64,000 nt of DNA from Cellulomonas wangsupingiae (GCF_024508275.1 NZ_CP101989.1:1302001-1366000), one strand, 5' to 3'. Numbered from the stretch's first letter, positions 37,582-45,714 are shown. Notes: generated from the letters alone by a model not told the origin. Translations and numbers: made by a program.

Positions 37582-38845
37582 TTTCCTCGGTACGCGGTGT
37601 GACCGAGCGGGCGGTGCGCAGCAACCAGCAGCCGATGAGCACCGTTCCGACTGCCAGAGCGGACTGTGCGACAGCGAGCGTCTGAGCGCCCGGGGCGACG
37701 GCGGTCAGCAACCCGGCTGCGGTGATCCCGATGGTGTAGCCGACGTTGTTGCCCACGGGAACCCAGGTATTCGCCTCGTGTCGCACTTCTTCGGGCAGGC
37801 CGTCGTCGATCATGAGGTAGCTGTTGATGTACAGGGGCGTCACCGCGAGTCCGCTCACCGCCAGGACAGCGCCGAGTGCCCAGGCGCTCGGCCACGTCAT
37901 GACAGCGGTCGTGAGCGGGGCCGCGAACGCCAGGAGCAGCACGGCGTGGCGCGTGCTCAGCGACGCTCGCCACCTGACCAGCGCGTACCCGAACCCTCCG
38001 ACCACGCCCCCCAGGCTGATCGCGGCCATGAGGTATCCGGTGCGATCAAGCCCACCGGCGGCCGCAGTCGCAACCTGCGGAACCAGGAGGCCGAGCCACC
38101 CCAAGCTCGCGCCCATCATGACCAGCGGCAGGACGATCTGCCGCAGCGACGGTTGAGCGATCGGTCCGACGACCGTGCGTAGGCGCGTGCGCCAGGTGCG
38201 CGGCATCCCCTGGGCTACGCGTGGCCTCGCCGCCGGTGGACGTCGCAGGGCGGTACGGAAGTGGCTCGATGCGAAGACGAGCAGGCTGCCGACGACCGCT
38301 GCGGCGGTCACGGCCCACAGACCCTGCTGCGGCGACATCGCGAGCAGCAACGTCGATGCCAACACCGGTCCGAGCAGGAATCCCGCCTCCTCGAGGAGCG
38401 AGTCGACGCTGTGAAGCAGCTTGACCTGGCGTTCAGTCCGCCCGATCTCGGCCCACGCAGACCTGATAACTGCGTCCACCGCCGCCGGCGTCACTGCTGC
38501 GAGTGCGCACGCGACGTAGATCAACGCGAGCGGCGCTCGGTCGTCACCCACGATCGCGACGAATATCACGAGTGTCACTGCTGCCACGATCGTCTGCGGC
38601 AGCACGACGCGAGACCGTCCGAACCGGTCGATGAGCCGCGCACGGAGCGGTGTGCTGAATGTCGCGACTGCGACCCGGACTGCTTGGACGCTCGCTGCGA
38701 TCACGAGCCCCCGGGCGTCGGCGACGGCGATGAGGAGAGCCACAGGGAACGCCGCACCTGCCACGCGACGCACAACGATGATCGCGAACAACCACAACGC
38801 TCGTGGATCGCCAAGAACCGCTCGCTCTGCACCGGGCAGTCTCAT
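37559..38845 (-). CDS. MFS transporter, probable exporter
   Basis: This 428-residue protein has about twelve hydrophobic segments in two halves, with the loop 2-3 signature ARLIDRFGRSRVVLPQT near residue 70-86. The second half begins near WRTRLRTVVGPIAQPSLRQIVLPLVMMG and includes LMAAISLGGVVGGFGYALVRW. Between the helices are the short loops of efflux-type MFS members. It overlaps the unknown gene upstream by four bases and the glycosylase gene downstream by 23. Coupling to a DNA repair enzyme suggests export of a DNA-damaging compound, but no substrate is evident. Confidence 0.82.
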   Translation of the reverse strand: MRLPGAERAVLGDPRALWLFAIIVVRRVAGAAFPVALLIAVADARGLVIAASVQAVRVAVATFSTPLRARLIDRFGRSRVVLPQTIVAAVTLVIFVAIVGDDRAPLALIYVACALAAVTPAAVDAVIRSAWAEIGRTERQVKLLHSVDSLLEEAGFLLGPVLASTLLLAMSPQQGLWAVTAAAVVGSLLVFASSHFRTALRRPPAARPRVAQGMPRTWRTRLRTVVGPIAQPSLRQIVLPLVMMGASLGWLGLLVPQVATAAAGGLDRTGYLMAAISLGGVVGGFGYALVRWRASLSTRHAVLLLAFAAPLTTAVMTWPSAWALGAVLAVSGLAVTPLYINSYLMIDDGLPEEVRHEANTWVPVGNNVGYTIGITAAGLLTAVAPGAQTLAVAQSALAVGTVLIGCWLLRTARSVTPRTEEIAASHAT

Positions 38846-39552
38846 CGCGCTGTTCCTTCAACGTCCGAGGGCTCATCCAGTTCGAGGCGCGCCTGGATCG
38901 ACGACCGGTGCAGCAGCACGAGCTTGGCGATCGGGTCGCCGCGCTGGATGGTGACGTCACCGGTAGGACGAAATGCCAGCGAGATGCCACCGGCGCCGAT
39001 GCTACGTCGTAGCTGTCGCGCTGTGAGAACGCCCGGCGGGACTTCGATCCCGGGTATGCCTATCGACTGCGTCAGCAGGAGGTACTCCTCCGGGATATTG
39101 GCTGAGAAGCCGAGGCGCCACTCCACGGAGCCGTCTCCGTTCGGAAGGAACATTGCTTCCCAGGCGCCCGAGGTGCCCCGGAACTGGTGCAGACGAAGCC
39201 ACGGAGAGCGCGGTGCGGTGATGAAGCCACCGCTGCGGCTCCAGAATTCGGACGTCCCGGCCAGCCGGGCGATCTCGTTCGGGTCGGCGCCGGCGTCCAC
39301 CTGGAGGTCGTGTACGGGCGAGACGGTGACGGTCAACGGGGACTTGATGACCCAGCCGAGCTCTTGACCTAGCACCCAGGGAGGGCGCGCTTCCGGGTAC
39401 CGCACCCGTCTGACGTACCGGAAGTGCTGGGCGAGCAGCGTGGCTTCGTCGTGCGCTGCCGTCCGGTCCGTGTGGTGCTTCGAGAGCTTGAGGTTAGGAC
39501 CCGTCGGTGCGGCTCGGGATGACGCTGCATCCATTTTCGTGCAGGTCGACAC
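38842..39552 (-). CDS. Unknown protein, first gene of the island operon
   Basis: This 236-residue soluble protein is not confidently recognised. It contains LGWVIKSPLTVTVSPVHDLQ, TAPRSPWLRLHQFRGTSGAW, GFSANIPEEYLLLTQS and a late strand-turn TIQRGDPIAKLVLLHR (about 203-218). The PEEYLLL ... RGDPIAKL pattern recalls all-beta proteins such as the dUTPase-like fold or the uncharacterised DUF6065 group, but I cannot decide. Start may be GTG 39552 or ATG 39534. It leads a chain of five overlapping genes, so its product should act with the exporter, glycosylase and decarboxylase. Confidence 0.6.
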   Translation of the reverse strand: MSTCTKMDAASSRAAPTGPNLKLSKHHTDRTAAHDEATLLAQHFRYVRRVRYPEARPPWVLGQELGWVIKSPLTVTVSPVHDLQVDAGADPNEIARLAGTSEFWSRSGGFITAPRSPWLRLHQFRGTSGAWEAMFLPNGDGSVEWRLGFSANIPEEYLLLTQSIGIPGIEVPPGVLTARQLRRSIGAGGISLAFRPTGDVTIQRGDPIAKLVLLHRSSIQARLELDEPSDVEGTAR

Positions 39553-39590
39553 GGCGCTAGGATCTGTCGGTCACCGAGCGACGCTCCCGA

Positions 39591-39596
39591 TACGGT
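39591..39596 (+). promoter_or_regulatory. -10 box (TACGGT) for the orphan gene at 39603
   Basis: TACGGT ends six bases before GTG 39603 and implies a leaderless transcript diverging from the island operon. Confidence 0.45.
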
Positions 39597-39602
39597 TCGT
39601 GG

Positions 39603-40319
39603 GTGGCGGATGAAATGGGTGCGCGAGAGGTGGTCACGGGTGCGCTTGTTGTCGCTGCCGATGCAGTGCTCGTCGCGCGCGGAATGCCACCTATCGGTGG
39701 GGCCGCGGTTCCGGCGCTGCAGCTCTTCGGCGCCAAGGCGAGCCAGGCCGCCCGCGAGCGGCTGGAAGTGTTCGCGCGAGCGCTTGAGCTGGCTGCGGGT
39801 GCGCCCGTCGACACCGTCGTCGAGCGGCTTGCCGAGCAGGACGACGGGCCTACGCTCTTGTACGCGGCCCTCGACGCTCTGATCACAGGGCCCGGTCGTG
39901 ATCGTGCCGCGCTCCTGGGCGCGGTTCTCGGGCGCCGAGTTGCCGACGAGGCCGCCGATGAGCAGGACGCCCTTGACCTCGTGCTCTCGGTGGCTCTCGG
40001 ACTTGAACCCGCCCATCTCTCTGTGCTCGCTCATCTCGACGACGCACGTGGACAGACCCGCGTAGATCCGGGCGACGCCTGGGTTGCGATCGGACAGCTG
40101 GAACAGGACCTCCCGGGCCTCCGACGGGTGCATCGAGGCGCCCTAGCCGCTCTCGTCGCCAACGGCACCGTGGCAGCGCGAGACGGCAGGGACGGCCTCT
40201 CCTTCGGGGATTCGGGCGTCACGAACGAGTGGTCAGTAACAGAGCTCGGCGCGACCGTCGTCGGCTTCTTGAAGACACATGGGCGCGAGTCGAGCGGCGC
40301 AGATGGAGATGGGCTGTAG
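39603..40319 (+). CDS. Unknown island protein divergent from the operon
   Basis: This 238-residue protein is Ala/Leu-rich with predicted helices in the first two thirds (AVPALQLFGAKASQAARERLEVFARALELAAG; LVLSVALGLEPAHLSVLAHLDD). The C-terminal part (GALAALVANGTVAARDGRDGLSF ... WSVTELGATVVGFLKTHG) resembles a winged-helix ending with a TELG motif, as found at the end of MarR/ArsR-like or defence-associated scaffold proteins. It may therefore be a regulator of the divergent operon. I do not recognise a family. Confidence 0.6.
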   Translation: MADEMGAREVVTGALVVAADAVLVARGMPPIGGAAVPALQLFGAKASQAARERLEVFARALELAAGAPVDTVVERLAEQDDGPTLLYAALDALITGPGRDRAALLGAVLGRRVADEAADEQDALDLVLSVALGLEPAHLSVLAHLDDARGQTRVDPGDAWVAIGQLEQDLPGLRRVHRGALAALVANGTVAARDGRDGLSFGDSGVTNEWSVTELGATVVGFLKTHGRESSGADGDGL

Positions 40320-40828
40320 CAAGGGTCCGCGGCCCTGACGCGATCGGACTGCATCACCAGGCGGCGCGACAACTCCCCGCCCTCAGGAGGCAAGGAGGGT
40401 GGCGACGACGGATGCGTCGAGGCCGAAGTGAAGTGAGGCTATTGGGACCGGAGCGGCAGCCGGGGCGCGGACTGCTGTGTTTGCGGTCGGCCCAGGTCAG
40501 CCTCCCGTCGCCGAGCGCGCAAATGCCGGTGTCGCCCACGACATCATGGACGGCGTCGTCGAGTTGTTCGCTTGAGGTGGATCCGCAGCCCTCGGTCGGC
40601 CTCGGGATCCGGAGTAGTGCCGATCGGCCTGCACGTCGACGAACTCCGACATGATCGGGTCGCCGGACTTGGGTAGGACTTGAGGGTTCTACTTGGCCCT
40701 CCCTGCCTGCGCCGAACACCTGTGCCAGGCGCTCGCGGACCCTGAAGTCGGGTCGAGCGGCCGTGCTCGCAACGTCCAGGCGTCGGACCTCGACGGCTCC
40801 GTTTCATGCGGCCCATCACAGGTCCGAT
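40320..40828. other. Island right end without a recognisable gene
   Basis: About 510 bases follow the orphan gene before the right tadA repeat. Short frames exist on both strands. One minus-strand stretch near 40500-40600 (EQLDDAVHDVVGDTGICALGD) looks like eroded coding sequence, but no family, integrase or RNA gene could be identified. Confidence 0.4.
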
Positions 40829-41325
40829 CTGTCCTGTGGACGAATCCTCACGCACGCAGCGCCGATGCCCTACCGTGACTCGCGAAACGGATGAACCAGA
40901 CATCGGCCGTTCTTGGGGCGCGGGAGCGAGGTGGGCGTGGACGGCGTGGCGATCCTCGAGAGCGAGGTCCGCGAGCTCATCCGGCGCCGCGGCGTCGACC
41001 CCGTGCGGGACCGTGCGGGCGTCGTGGCGCTCGTCCACGCCGCGATGGCGGACTACGACGAGCGCTCGCTCATCGGGTCGGTGCCTGCGCTGGCCGACAC
41101 GGCGGCCGCCCACAAGGCCGTCGTCGACGCCGTCGCCGGGCTCGGTCCCCTGCAGCGGTACCTCGACGACGACGAGGTCGAGGAGATCTGGATCAACTCG
41201 CCCTCCCAGGTCTTCGTCGCCCGCCGCGGTGAGCCGGAGCTGACCACGACCATCCTGTCCGACGCGCAGGTGCGCGACCTCGTCGAGCAGATGCTCAAGG
41301 TCTCCGGGCGGCGGCTCGACCTGTC
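40829..41325 (+). repeat. Right direct repeat: promoter and 5' part of tadA
   Basis: Partner of the repeat at 34686-35168; see that entry. This copy supplies the promoter region (CCCTACCGTGAC near 40870) and N-terminal codons of the intact tadA, so gene function is kept despite the insertion. Confidence 0.85.
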
Positions 41326-42160
41326 GAGCCCGTTCGTCGACGCGTCGCTGCCCGGCGGTGAGCGGCTGCACGCCGTGATCCCCGACGTCACGCGGCGGCA
41401 CTGGTCCGTCAACATCCGCAAGTACGTCGTGCGCGCGACGAGTCTCGAGGACATGGTCGCCCTGGGCTCGCTCACGGCCCAGGCCGCCGCGTTCCTCCAG
41501 GCCGCCGTCCGGGTCGGGCTGAACGTGCTCGTCTCGGGCGCCACGCAGGCGGGCAAGACGACGATGCTCAACGCGCTGACCGGTGCCGTGCCCCCGCGTG
41601 AGCGTGTCATCAGCTGCGAGGAGGTCTTCGAGCTGCGGCCCGCCGTGCGGGACTGGGTGGCGATGCAGACGCGACAGCCGAACCTCGAGGGCACGGGGGA
41701 GATCACGCTGCGGCGGCTGGTCAAGGAGGCCCTGCGCATGCGGCCCGACCGGCTGCTCGTCGGCGAGGTGCGCGAGGCGGAGGCGCTCGACCTGCTCATC
41801 GCGCTCAACAGCGGCGTGCCCGCCATGTGCACCATCCACGCCAGCTCGGCGCGCGAGGCGCTGACCAAGCTGTGCACGCTGCCGCTGCTCGCGGGCGCGA
41901 ACATCTCGGACCGGTTCGTCGTGCCCACCGTGGCGGCGTCGGTCGATCTGGTCGTCCACCTCGAGATCGACGCGCGCGGACGACGTCGCACCCGTGAGGT
42001 CGTGGCGGTGCCCGGACGCGTCGAGGCGGGCGTCGTGGAGACGGCGGACCTGTTCACGAGCCGCGGCGACGTCCTGGTGCGAGGTGACGGCTTCCCCCCG
42101 CACCCGGAGCGCTTCGCGCGTGCGGGCGTCGACGTCGTCGCGATGCTGCGGCGGGGCTGA
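40937..42160 (+). CDS. tadA: TadA/CpaF-type secretion ATPase of the Tad pilus
   Basis: This 407-residue hexameric ATPase drives Flp pilus assembly. It has the N-terminal coiled/helical part, then PSQVFVARRGEPELTTT, Walker A SGATQAGKTTMLNAL (about 195-208), the Asp box ISCEEVFELRP, Walker B MRPDRLLVGEVRE and the His box AMCTIHASSAREALTKL. The start is taken at GTG 40937 because GAGG lies five bases upstream and the same codon is conserved in the truncated copy; GTG 40931 or TTG 40913 are alternatives. It is the first gene of the operon with tadB and tadC. Its 5' third is the repeat copy, probably brought by the island. Confidence 0.92.
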   Translation: MDGVAILESEVRELIRRRGVDPVRDRAGVVALVHAAMADYDERSLIGSVPALADTAAAHKAVVDAVAGLGPLQRYLDDDEVEEIWINSPSQVFVARRGEPELTTTILSDAQVRDLVEQMLKVSGRRLDLSSPFVDASLPGGERLHAVIPDVTRRHWSVNIRKYVVRATSLEDMVALGSLTAQAAAFLQAAVRVGLNVLVSGATQAGKTTMLNALTGAVPPRERVISCEEVFELRPAVRDWVAMQTRQPNLEGTGEITLRRLVKEALRMRPDRLLVGEVREAEALDLLIALNSGVPAMCTIHASSAREALTKLCTLPLLAGANISDRFVVPTVAASVDLVVHLEIDARGRRRTREVVAVPGRVEAGVVETADLFTSRGDVLVRGDGFPPHPERFARAGVDVVAMLRRG

Positions 42161-42163
42161 GCG

Positions 42164-43024
42164 GTGGGCGTCGTCGTGGGGCTGCTGCTGGGAGCCGGTC
42201 TGGCGTGCGTGTGGTGGTCGTGGTGGCCCGTGGTCGCCGTCGGCGGCAGGCGACCCGACGGCTGGACGGCCCGCGTGCAGGACACCCTCACCCAGGCCGA
42301 GATCGCGGGCGTCACGCCGGGCGGCCTGGTCGCGGTCAGCGGGCTCGTCGGGCTCGTCGTCGCCGCCGTGTCGTTCCTCGTCGTGCCGGTCCCGGCCGTC
42401 AACGTGTGCTTCGGGGCCTTCGCCGTCACGGCGCCCCTGACGCTCGTGCGCGGCCGCGCCCGTCGCCGGCTCGCCGCCGCGCGCGAGCTGTGGCCCGACG
42501 TCGTCGACCACCTCGCGTCCGGGGTCCGCGCCGGCCTGTCCCTGCCCGAGGCCGTCGCCCAGCTCGGCGACCGCGGCCCTGCGGAGCTGCGGCCCCCGTT
42601 CCGCGCGTTCGCCGAGGACTACCGCGCGACCGGACGCTTCGCGGACAGCCTCGACACCCTCAAGGACCGGCTGGCCGACCCCGTCGCCGACCGCATCATC
42701 GAGGCGCTGCGGCTGACGCGCGACGTCGGGGGCACCGACCTCGGCCGGCTGCTGCGCACGTTGTCCTCCTTCCTGCGCGAGGACCTGCGCACCCGCGGCG
42801 AGATCGAGGCACGGCAGGGCTGGACCGTGTACGCGGCGCGGCTCGCCGTCGCGGCGCCGTGGGTGGTCCTGGCGATGCTGGCGACGCGACCCGAGGCGAT
42901 CCGCGCCTACGACTCGGCGGCGGGGGCAGCGGTGCTGCTCGTCGGTGCGGCGAGCACCGTCGTCGCCTACCGGCTCATGCTGCGCGTCGCGCGGCTGCCG
43001 GACGACCCGCGGGTGCTGCGGTGA
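42164..43024 (+). CDS. tadB: TadB-type inner-membrane platform protein
   Basis: This 286-residue membrane protein belongs to the type II secretion F domain family. It has an N-terminal hydrophobic pair, a cytoplasmic domain with ARELWPDVVDHLASGVRAGLSLPEAVAQL (about 107-135) and IIEALRLTRDVGGTDLGRLLRTLSSFLREDLRTRGEIEARQGW, then two C-terminal helices. It forms the membrane platform on which TadA acts. The start GTG lies three bases after the tadA stop, and the end overlaps tadC (GTGA). Confidence 0.88.
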   Translation: MGVVVGLLLGAGLACVWWSWWPVVAVGGRRPDGWTARVQDTLTQAEIAGVTPGGLVAVSGLVGLVVAAVSFLVVPVPAVNVCFGAFAVTAPLTLVRGRARRRLAAARELWPDVVDHLASGVRAGLSLPEAVAQLGDRGPAELRPPFRAFAEDYRATGRFADSLDTLKDRLADPVADRIIEALRLTRDVGGTDLGRLLRTLSSFLREDLRTRGEIEARQGWTVYAARLAVAAPWVVLAMLATRPEAIRAYDSAAGAAVLLVGAASTVVAYRLMLRVARLPDDPRVLR

Positions 43025-43950
43025 GCCCCGCCGTGGTGGGGGCGCTCGTCGGGCTGCTCGGCGGCTGCGGGCTCGTGCTCGTGGTGCTGCGCCTGCGCGC
43101 GCGCCGCATCACGCTCGACCAGCGTGTCGGGCCGTACCTGCGGACGCGCGGGACCTCCTCGCTGCTGCGCGCCGAGGCGGTGCGCGGTCCGTGGGGGACC
43201 GTCGAGAGGCTGGCCAGCCCGTTCGTCGCCGACGGCGTGCGGCTCGTGGCGCGGATCGGCTCGCCGACCGCCGAGCTGCGGGCCCGGCTCTCGCGCGCCG
43301 GGCGCGCGGAGACCGTGGAGCAGTTCCGCGCCCGGCAGGTGGTGTGCGGCGCGCTGGGGATCGCCGCGGGGCTGCTGCTCGCCGTCGTGCTGGCCGCCAC
43401 GCGAGGCGGGGCCCTGGTCCCGCTCGTGGCGCTGGTCGTGGTGGCGGGGTTCGCCGGTGCCCTCGCACCCGACTGGCTGCTCGGCCGGCAGGTCGCACAG
43501 CGTGAGGCGCGGCTGCTGGCACAGATGCCGACCGTCACCGAGCTGCTCGCCCTGGCCGTGAGTGCCGGTGAGGGAGCCACCGGTGCGCTCGAGCGGGTGG
43601 TGCGCCAGACGCGCGGTGAGCTCGCCGACGAGCTCGCCCGCACGCTCGCCGACGCCCGGGCCGGCGCACCCCTGACCACGGCCCTGCAGGCCCTCGCGGA
43701 CCGCACCGGGCTGGCCGCGCTCGCGCGCTTCGCCGAGGGCGTCGCGGTCGCGGTCGAGCGCGGGTCGCCCCTCGCGGACGTGCTGCGTGCGCAGGCGCAG
43801 GACGTCCGCGAGGAGGGCCGGCGGGCGCTCATGCAGACCGGTGGGCGCAAGGAGGTGCTCATGATGGTCCCGGTGGTGTTCCTCATCCTCCCGGTGACCG
43901 TCGTGTTCGCCGTCTTCCCCAGCGCGATGCTCCTGCGGGTGGGGCTGTGA
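43021..43950 (+). CDS. tadC: TadC-type inner-membrane platform protein
   Basis: This 309-residue protein is the partner of TadB with the same type II secretion F fold. It shows an N-terminal helix, two helices at about 118-160 (AAGLLLAVVLAATRGGALVPLVALVVVAGF), the domain ARLLAQMPTVTELLALAVSAGEGATGALERVVRQT, GSPLADVLRAQAQDVREEGRRALMQTGGRKEVLMM, and a final hydrophobic helix. GTG 43021 overlaps the tadB stop. Tad systems need both TadB and TadC. Confidence 0.88.
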   Translation: MSPAVVGALVGLLGGCGLVLVVLRLRARRITLDQRVGPYLRTRGTSSLLRAEAVRGPWGTVERLASPFVADGVRLVARIGSPTAELRARLSRAGRAETVEQFRARQVVCGALGIAAGLLLAVVLAATRGGALVPLVALVVVAGFAGALAPDWLLGRQVAQREARLLAQMPTVTELLALAVSAGEGATGALERVVRQTRGELADELARTLADARAGAPLTTALQALADRTGLAALARFAEGVAVAVERGSPLADVLRAQAQDVREEGRRALMQTGGRKEVLMMVPVVFLILPVTVVFAVFPSAMLLRVGL

Positions 43951-44013
43951 CCCCGGCCGCTCCCGACACGGGGGCGCCGACCGGCGCGCTCCGGACGACG
44001 ACGGAGGTCGACG

Positions 44014-44226
44014 ATGAGGTACCTGGCTCGGACCTGGAGCACCCTCGCGCAGCGCGTGACGGCGGCGGGCGGCGACGACGGCGAGCGTGGGGACGTGCCC
44101 GGCTGGGTGCTCGTGACGCTCATGACCGCGGGGCTCGTCGCGGTCCTGTGGTTCGCCGCGGAGGGCGTGCTGCAGAACCTGTTCGTCGACGCGGTCGAGG
44201 GCGTCGCGCCGCGACCCGGCGGCTGA
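44014..44226 (+). CDS. Small Flp pilin-like protein
   Basis: This 70-residue protein has a basic start, then GDVPGWVLVTLMTAGLVAVLWFAAEG (about 28-53) as one hydrophobic segment and a short polar tail ending APRPGG. Size, single helix after a Gly-containing leader, and position between tadC and tadE-like genes suggest the Flp pilin of the locus. The usual Glu five residues after the cleavage site is absent, so processing is uncertain. The ATG start lies 63 bases after the tadC stop. Confidence 0.6.
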   Translation: MRYLARTWSTLAQRVTAAGGDDGERGDVPGWVLVTLMTAGLVAVLWFAAEGVLQNLFVDAVEGVAPRPGG

Positions 44227-44609
44227 CGCCCGCGGGGGTCCGCGACCGCGGGTCGGCCGTCGTCGACTTCACCCTCGTCGGCGGGCTCGTGGTCGTCCTG
44301 TTCGCGTCCGTGCTGCAGCTCGCGCTCGTCCAGCACGTGCGCAACACGTGCGTCGACGCGGCGGCGGAGGGCGCGCGGTACGCGGCGCACGTGGGGCGGA
44401 CCCCCGCGGACGGCGCGGGGCGCACGGCCGACCTGCTGCGCGCGTCCCTCGCGGAGCGGTACGCGCAGGACGTCACCGCACGCCAGGTCCAGGTCGGTGG
44501 TCTCGACCTGGTCGAGGTCACCGTGCGCGTCCCGCTGCCCGTCGTCGGCCTGCTGGGCCCCGGCGGGGTCCTCGAGCTCGACGGGCACGCCCCGGTGGAG
44601 TGGCCGTGA
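44223..44609 (+). CDS. TadE-like minor pilin
   Basis: This protein of about 128 residues has the TadE pattern: DRGSAVVDFTLVGGLVVVLFASVLQLALVQHVRNTCVDAAAEGARYAAHVG, with the Glu/Asp-containing start of the helix and a following AAAEGARYAA motif, then a hydrophilic domain ending in DGHAPVEWP. No ATG/GTG lies at a sensible position. The CTG at 44223 overlaps the pilin stop by four bases (CTGA), in the same way as the GTGA overlaps elsewhere in the operon. It is the best candidate start; GTG 44148 within the pilin gene is the alternative. The start is unresolved, while the coding call is firm. Confidence 0.7.
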   Translation: MTPAGVRDRGSAVVDFTLVGGLVVVLFASVLQLALVQHVRNTCVDAAAEGARYAAHVGRTPADGAGRTADLLRASLAERYAQDVTARQVQVGGLDLVEVTVRVPLPVVGLLGPGGVLELDGHAPVEWP

Positions 44610-45106
44610 GGGGCGTCCGCCGGTGCGTCGTGCGCAGGTGGCGGGCCGTCGCCGGCGCGGGCCGCGACGGTGCCGGCCGCGACGACGCGGGCAGCGCGCT
44701 GGTGGAGTTCCTCGGCATCTCGCTGGTGCTGCTCGTCCCGACCGTCTACCTCGTGCTGGTGCTCGGGCGCATCCAGGCCGCGACGTTCGCCGCCGAGGGC
44801 GCCGCGCGGGAGGCAGCACGGGTGTACGTCGCCGCGGACGACACGGAGCAGGGCGGCGCCCGGGCGCTGACGTCCGTCGCCGTCGCGCTCGTCGACCAGG
44901 GGTTCGAGGACGACCCCGCCGCCGCGCTGGACGTCCGCTGCTCGGCGGACCCGTGCCTGACGCCGGGAGCGGAGGTGGCGGCCACGGTGCTCGTGCGCGT
45001 GCCGCTGCCGTTCGTCCCGACGTTCGTGCGGGACGTCCTCCCGCTCGAGATCCCGGTCAGCGCCGAGCGCGTCGCACCGGTCGACACGTACCGGGTGGCG
45101 CGGTGA
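44606..45106 (+). CDS. TadE/TadF-like pilus assembly protein
   Basis: This 166-residue protein has the same architecture as the gene before it: an arginine-rich start, DDAGSALVEFLGISLVLLVPTVYLVLVLGRIQAATFAAEGAAREAARVYVAADD (helix from about 30) and an external domain with two Cys in RCSADPCLTPG. It matches the TadE/F family of pseudopilins. GTG 44606 overlaps the previous stop (GTGA). It likely forms part of the pilus tip or assembly site. Confidence 0.8.
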   Translation: MRGVRRCVVRRWRAVAGAGRDGAGRDDAGSALVEFLGISLVLLVPTVYLVLVLGRIQAATFAAEGAAREAARVYVAADDTEQGGARALTSVAVALVDQGFEDDPAAALDVRCSADPCLTPGAEVAATVLVRVPLPFVPTFVRDVLPLEIPVSAERVAPVDTYRVAR

Positions 45107-45597
45107 GCGGCCGGGCACGGCGCGCGGCGCGGCGGGCACCTGCGTGCGTGGCCCGGCGCCGCGACGACGACGGCCAGGTGATGATCCTGTCGCTGGGCTT
45201 CGCCGTGCTGGCGATCCTCCTGGTCCTGGTCGTCACGGCCGCGACCGGTGTGCACCTGGACCGCAAGCGCCTGCTGGCGCTGGCGGACCTGGCGGCGCTG
45301 TCCGCGGCGGACGAGGTGAGCACCCGGTACTTCGCCGGGCCCCAGGAGCGCGGCCCGGGCGGGGTCCCGCTGACCGACGAGACGGTCCGCGCGGCGGTCG
45401 AGAAGTACGTGCGTGACCACCCCGAGCCGGCGGCCGCGTGGGACGGCGTGCGGGTGCTCGAGGCCACGACACCCGACGGACGCTCGGCGGTCGTGCGGCT
45501 GGGAGCCATGACGCGGCCTCCCGTGATGACGTGGGTCCTGGCGCCGTGGACGGACGGGGTCCTGCTGGAGGTCGAGGCGAGCGCACGTGCGTCGTGA
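45103..45597 (+). CDS. TadG-like / Rv3660c-region pilus-associated protein
   Basis: This 164-residue protein begins with an arginine-rich stretch and a helix DDDGQVMILSLGFAVLAILLVLVVTAATGVHLDRKRLLALADLAALSAADEVS (about 22-72), typical of the TadG N-terminal (TadE-related, Flp secretion) family. An external domain of about 90 residues follows. GTG 45103 overlaps the previous stop. It is the last gene of the tad operon. Confidence 0.75.
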   Translation: MSGRARRAARRAPACVARRRDDDGQVMILSLGFAVLAILLVLVVTAATGVHLDRKRLLALADLAALSAADEVSTRYFAGPQERGPGGVPLTDETVRAAVEKYVRDHPEPAAAWDGVRVLEATTPDGRSAVVRLGAMTRPPVMTWVLAPWTDGVLLEVEASARAS

Positions 45598-45714
45598 GGT
45601 CCGCACGCTCACGGACCCGGCGTCGACGGGTGAGTGCGGCTTCACCCGGCCGCGGCCGCGGGAAGGGGCCCGAAACGGGTTCGCGACGGCTCATCGCCTG
45701 GCATGGTATGGCGC

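Larger units (their letters stand above)
35169..40828. mobile_element. Lower-GC genomic island inside the tad locus
   Basis: About 5.7 kb between the tadA repeats has clearly lower GC (a sampled island line is 67% against 78% in tadB) and more A/T-ending codons. It contains a five-gene minus-strand operon and one plus-strand gene, and no recognisable integrase or transposase. The left junction reads TGTCAAGT-ACGTGCA-ACTGACA (35165 onward), a near-palindrome. With a 6157-base repeat period, the structure equals a single crossover of a circle carrying its own tadA 5' end. The 274 bases at 35185-35458 hold no gene I recognise. Confidence 0.7.

Noticed and set aside
40354..40719. Minus-strand frame at the right end of the island as a gene
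   Set aside because: The frame has no recognisable domain or ribosome site; at most it is eroded coding sequence.
35169..40828. Integrase or transposase within the island
   Set aside because: Every open frame was read; none shows the catalytic motifs of tyrosine or serine recombinases or DDE transposases.
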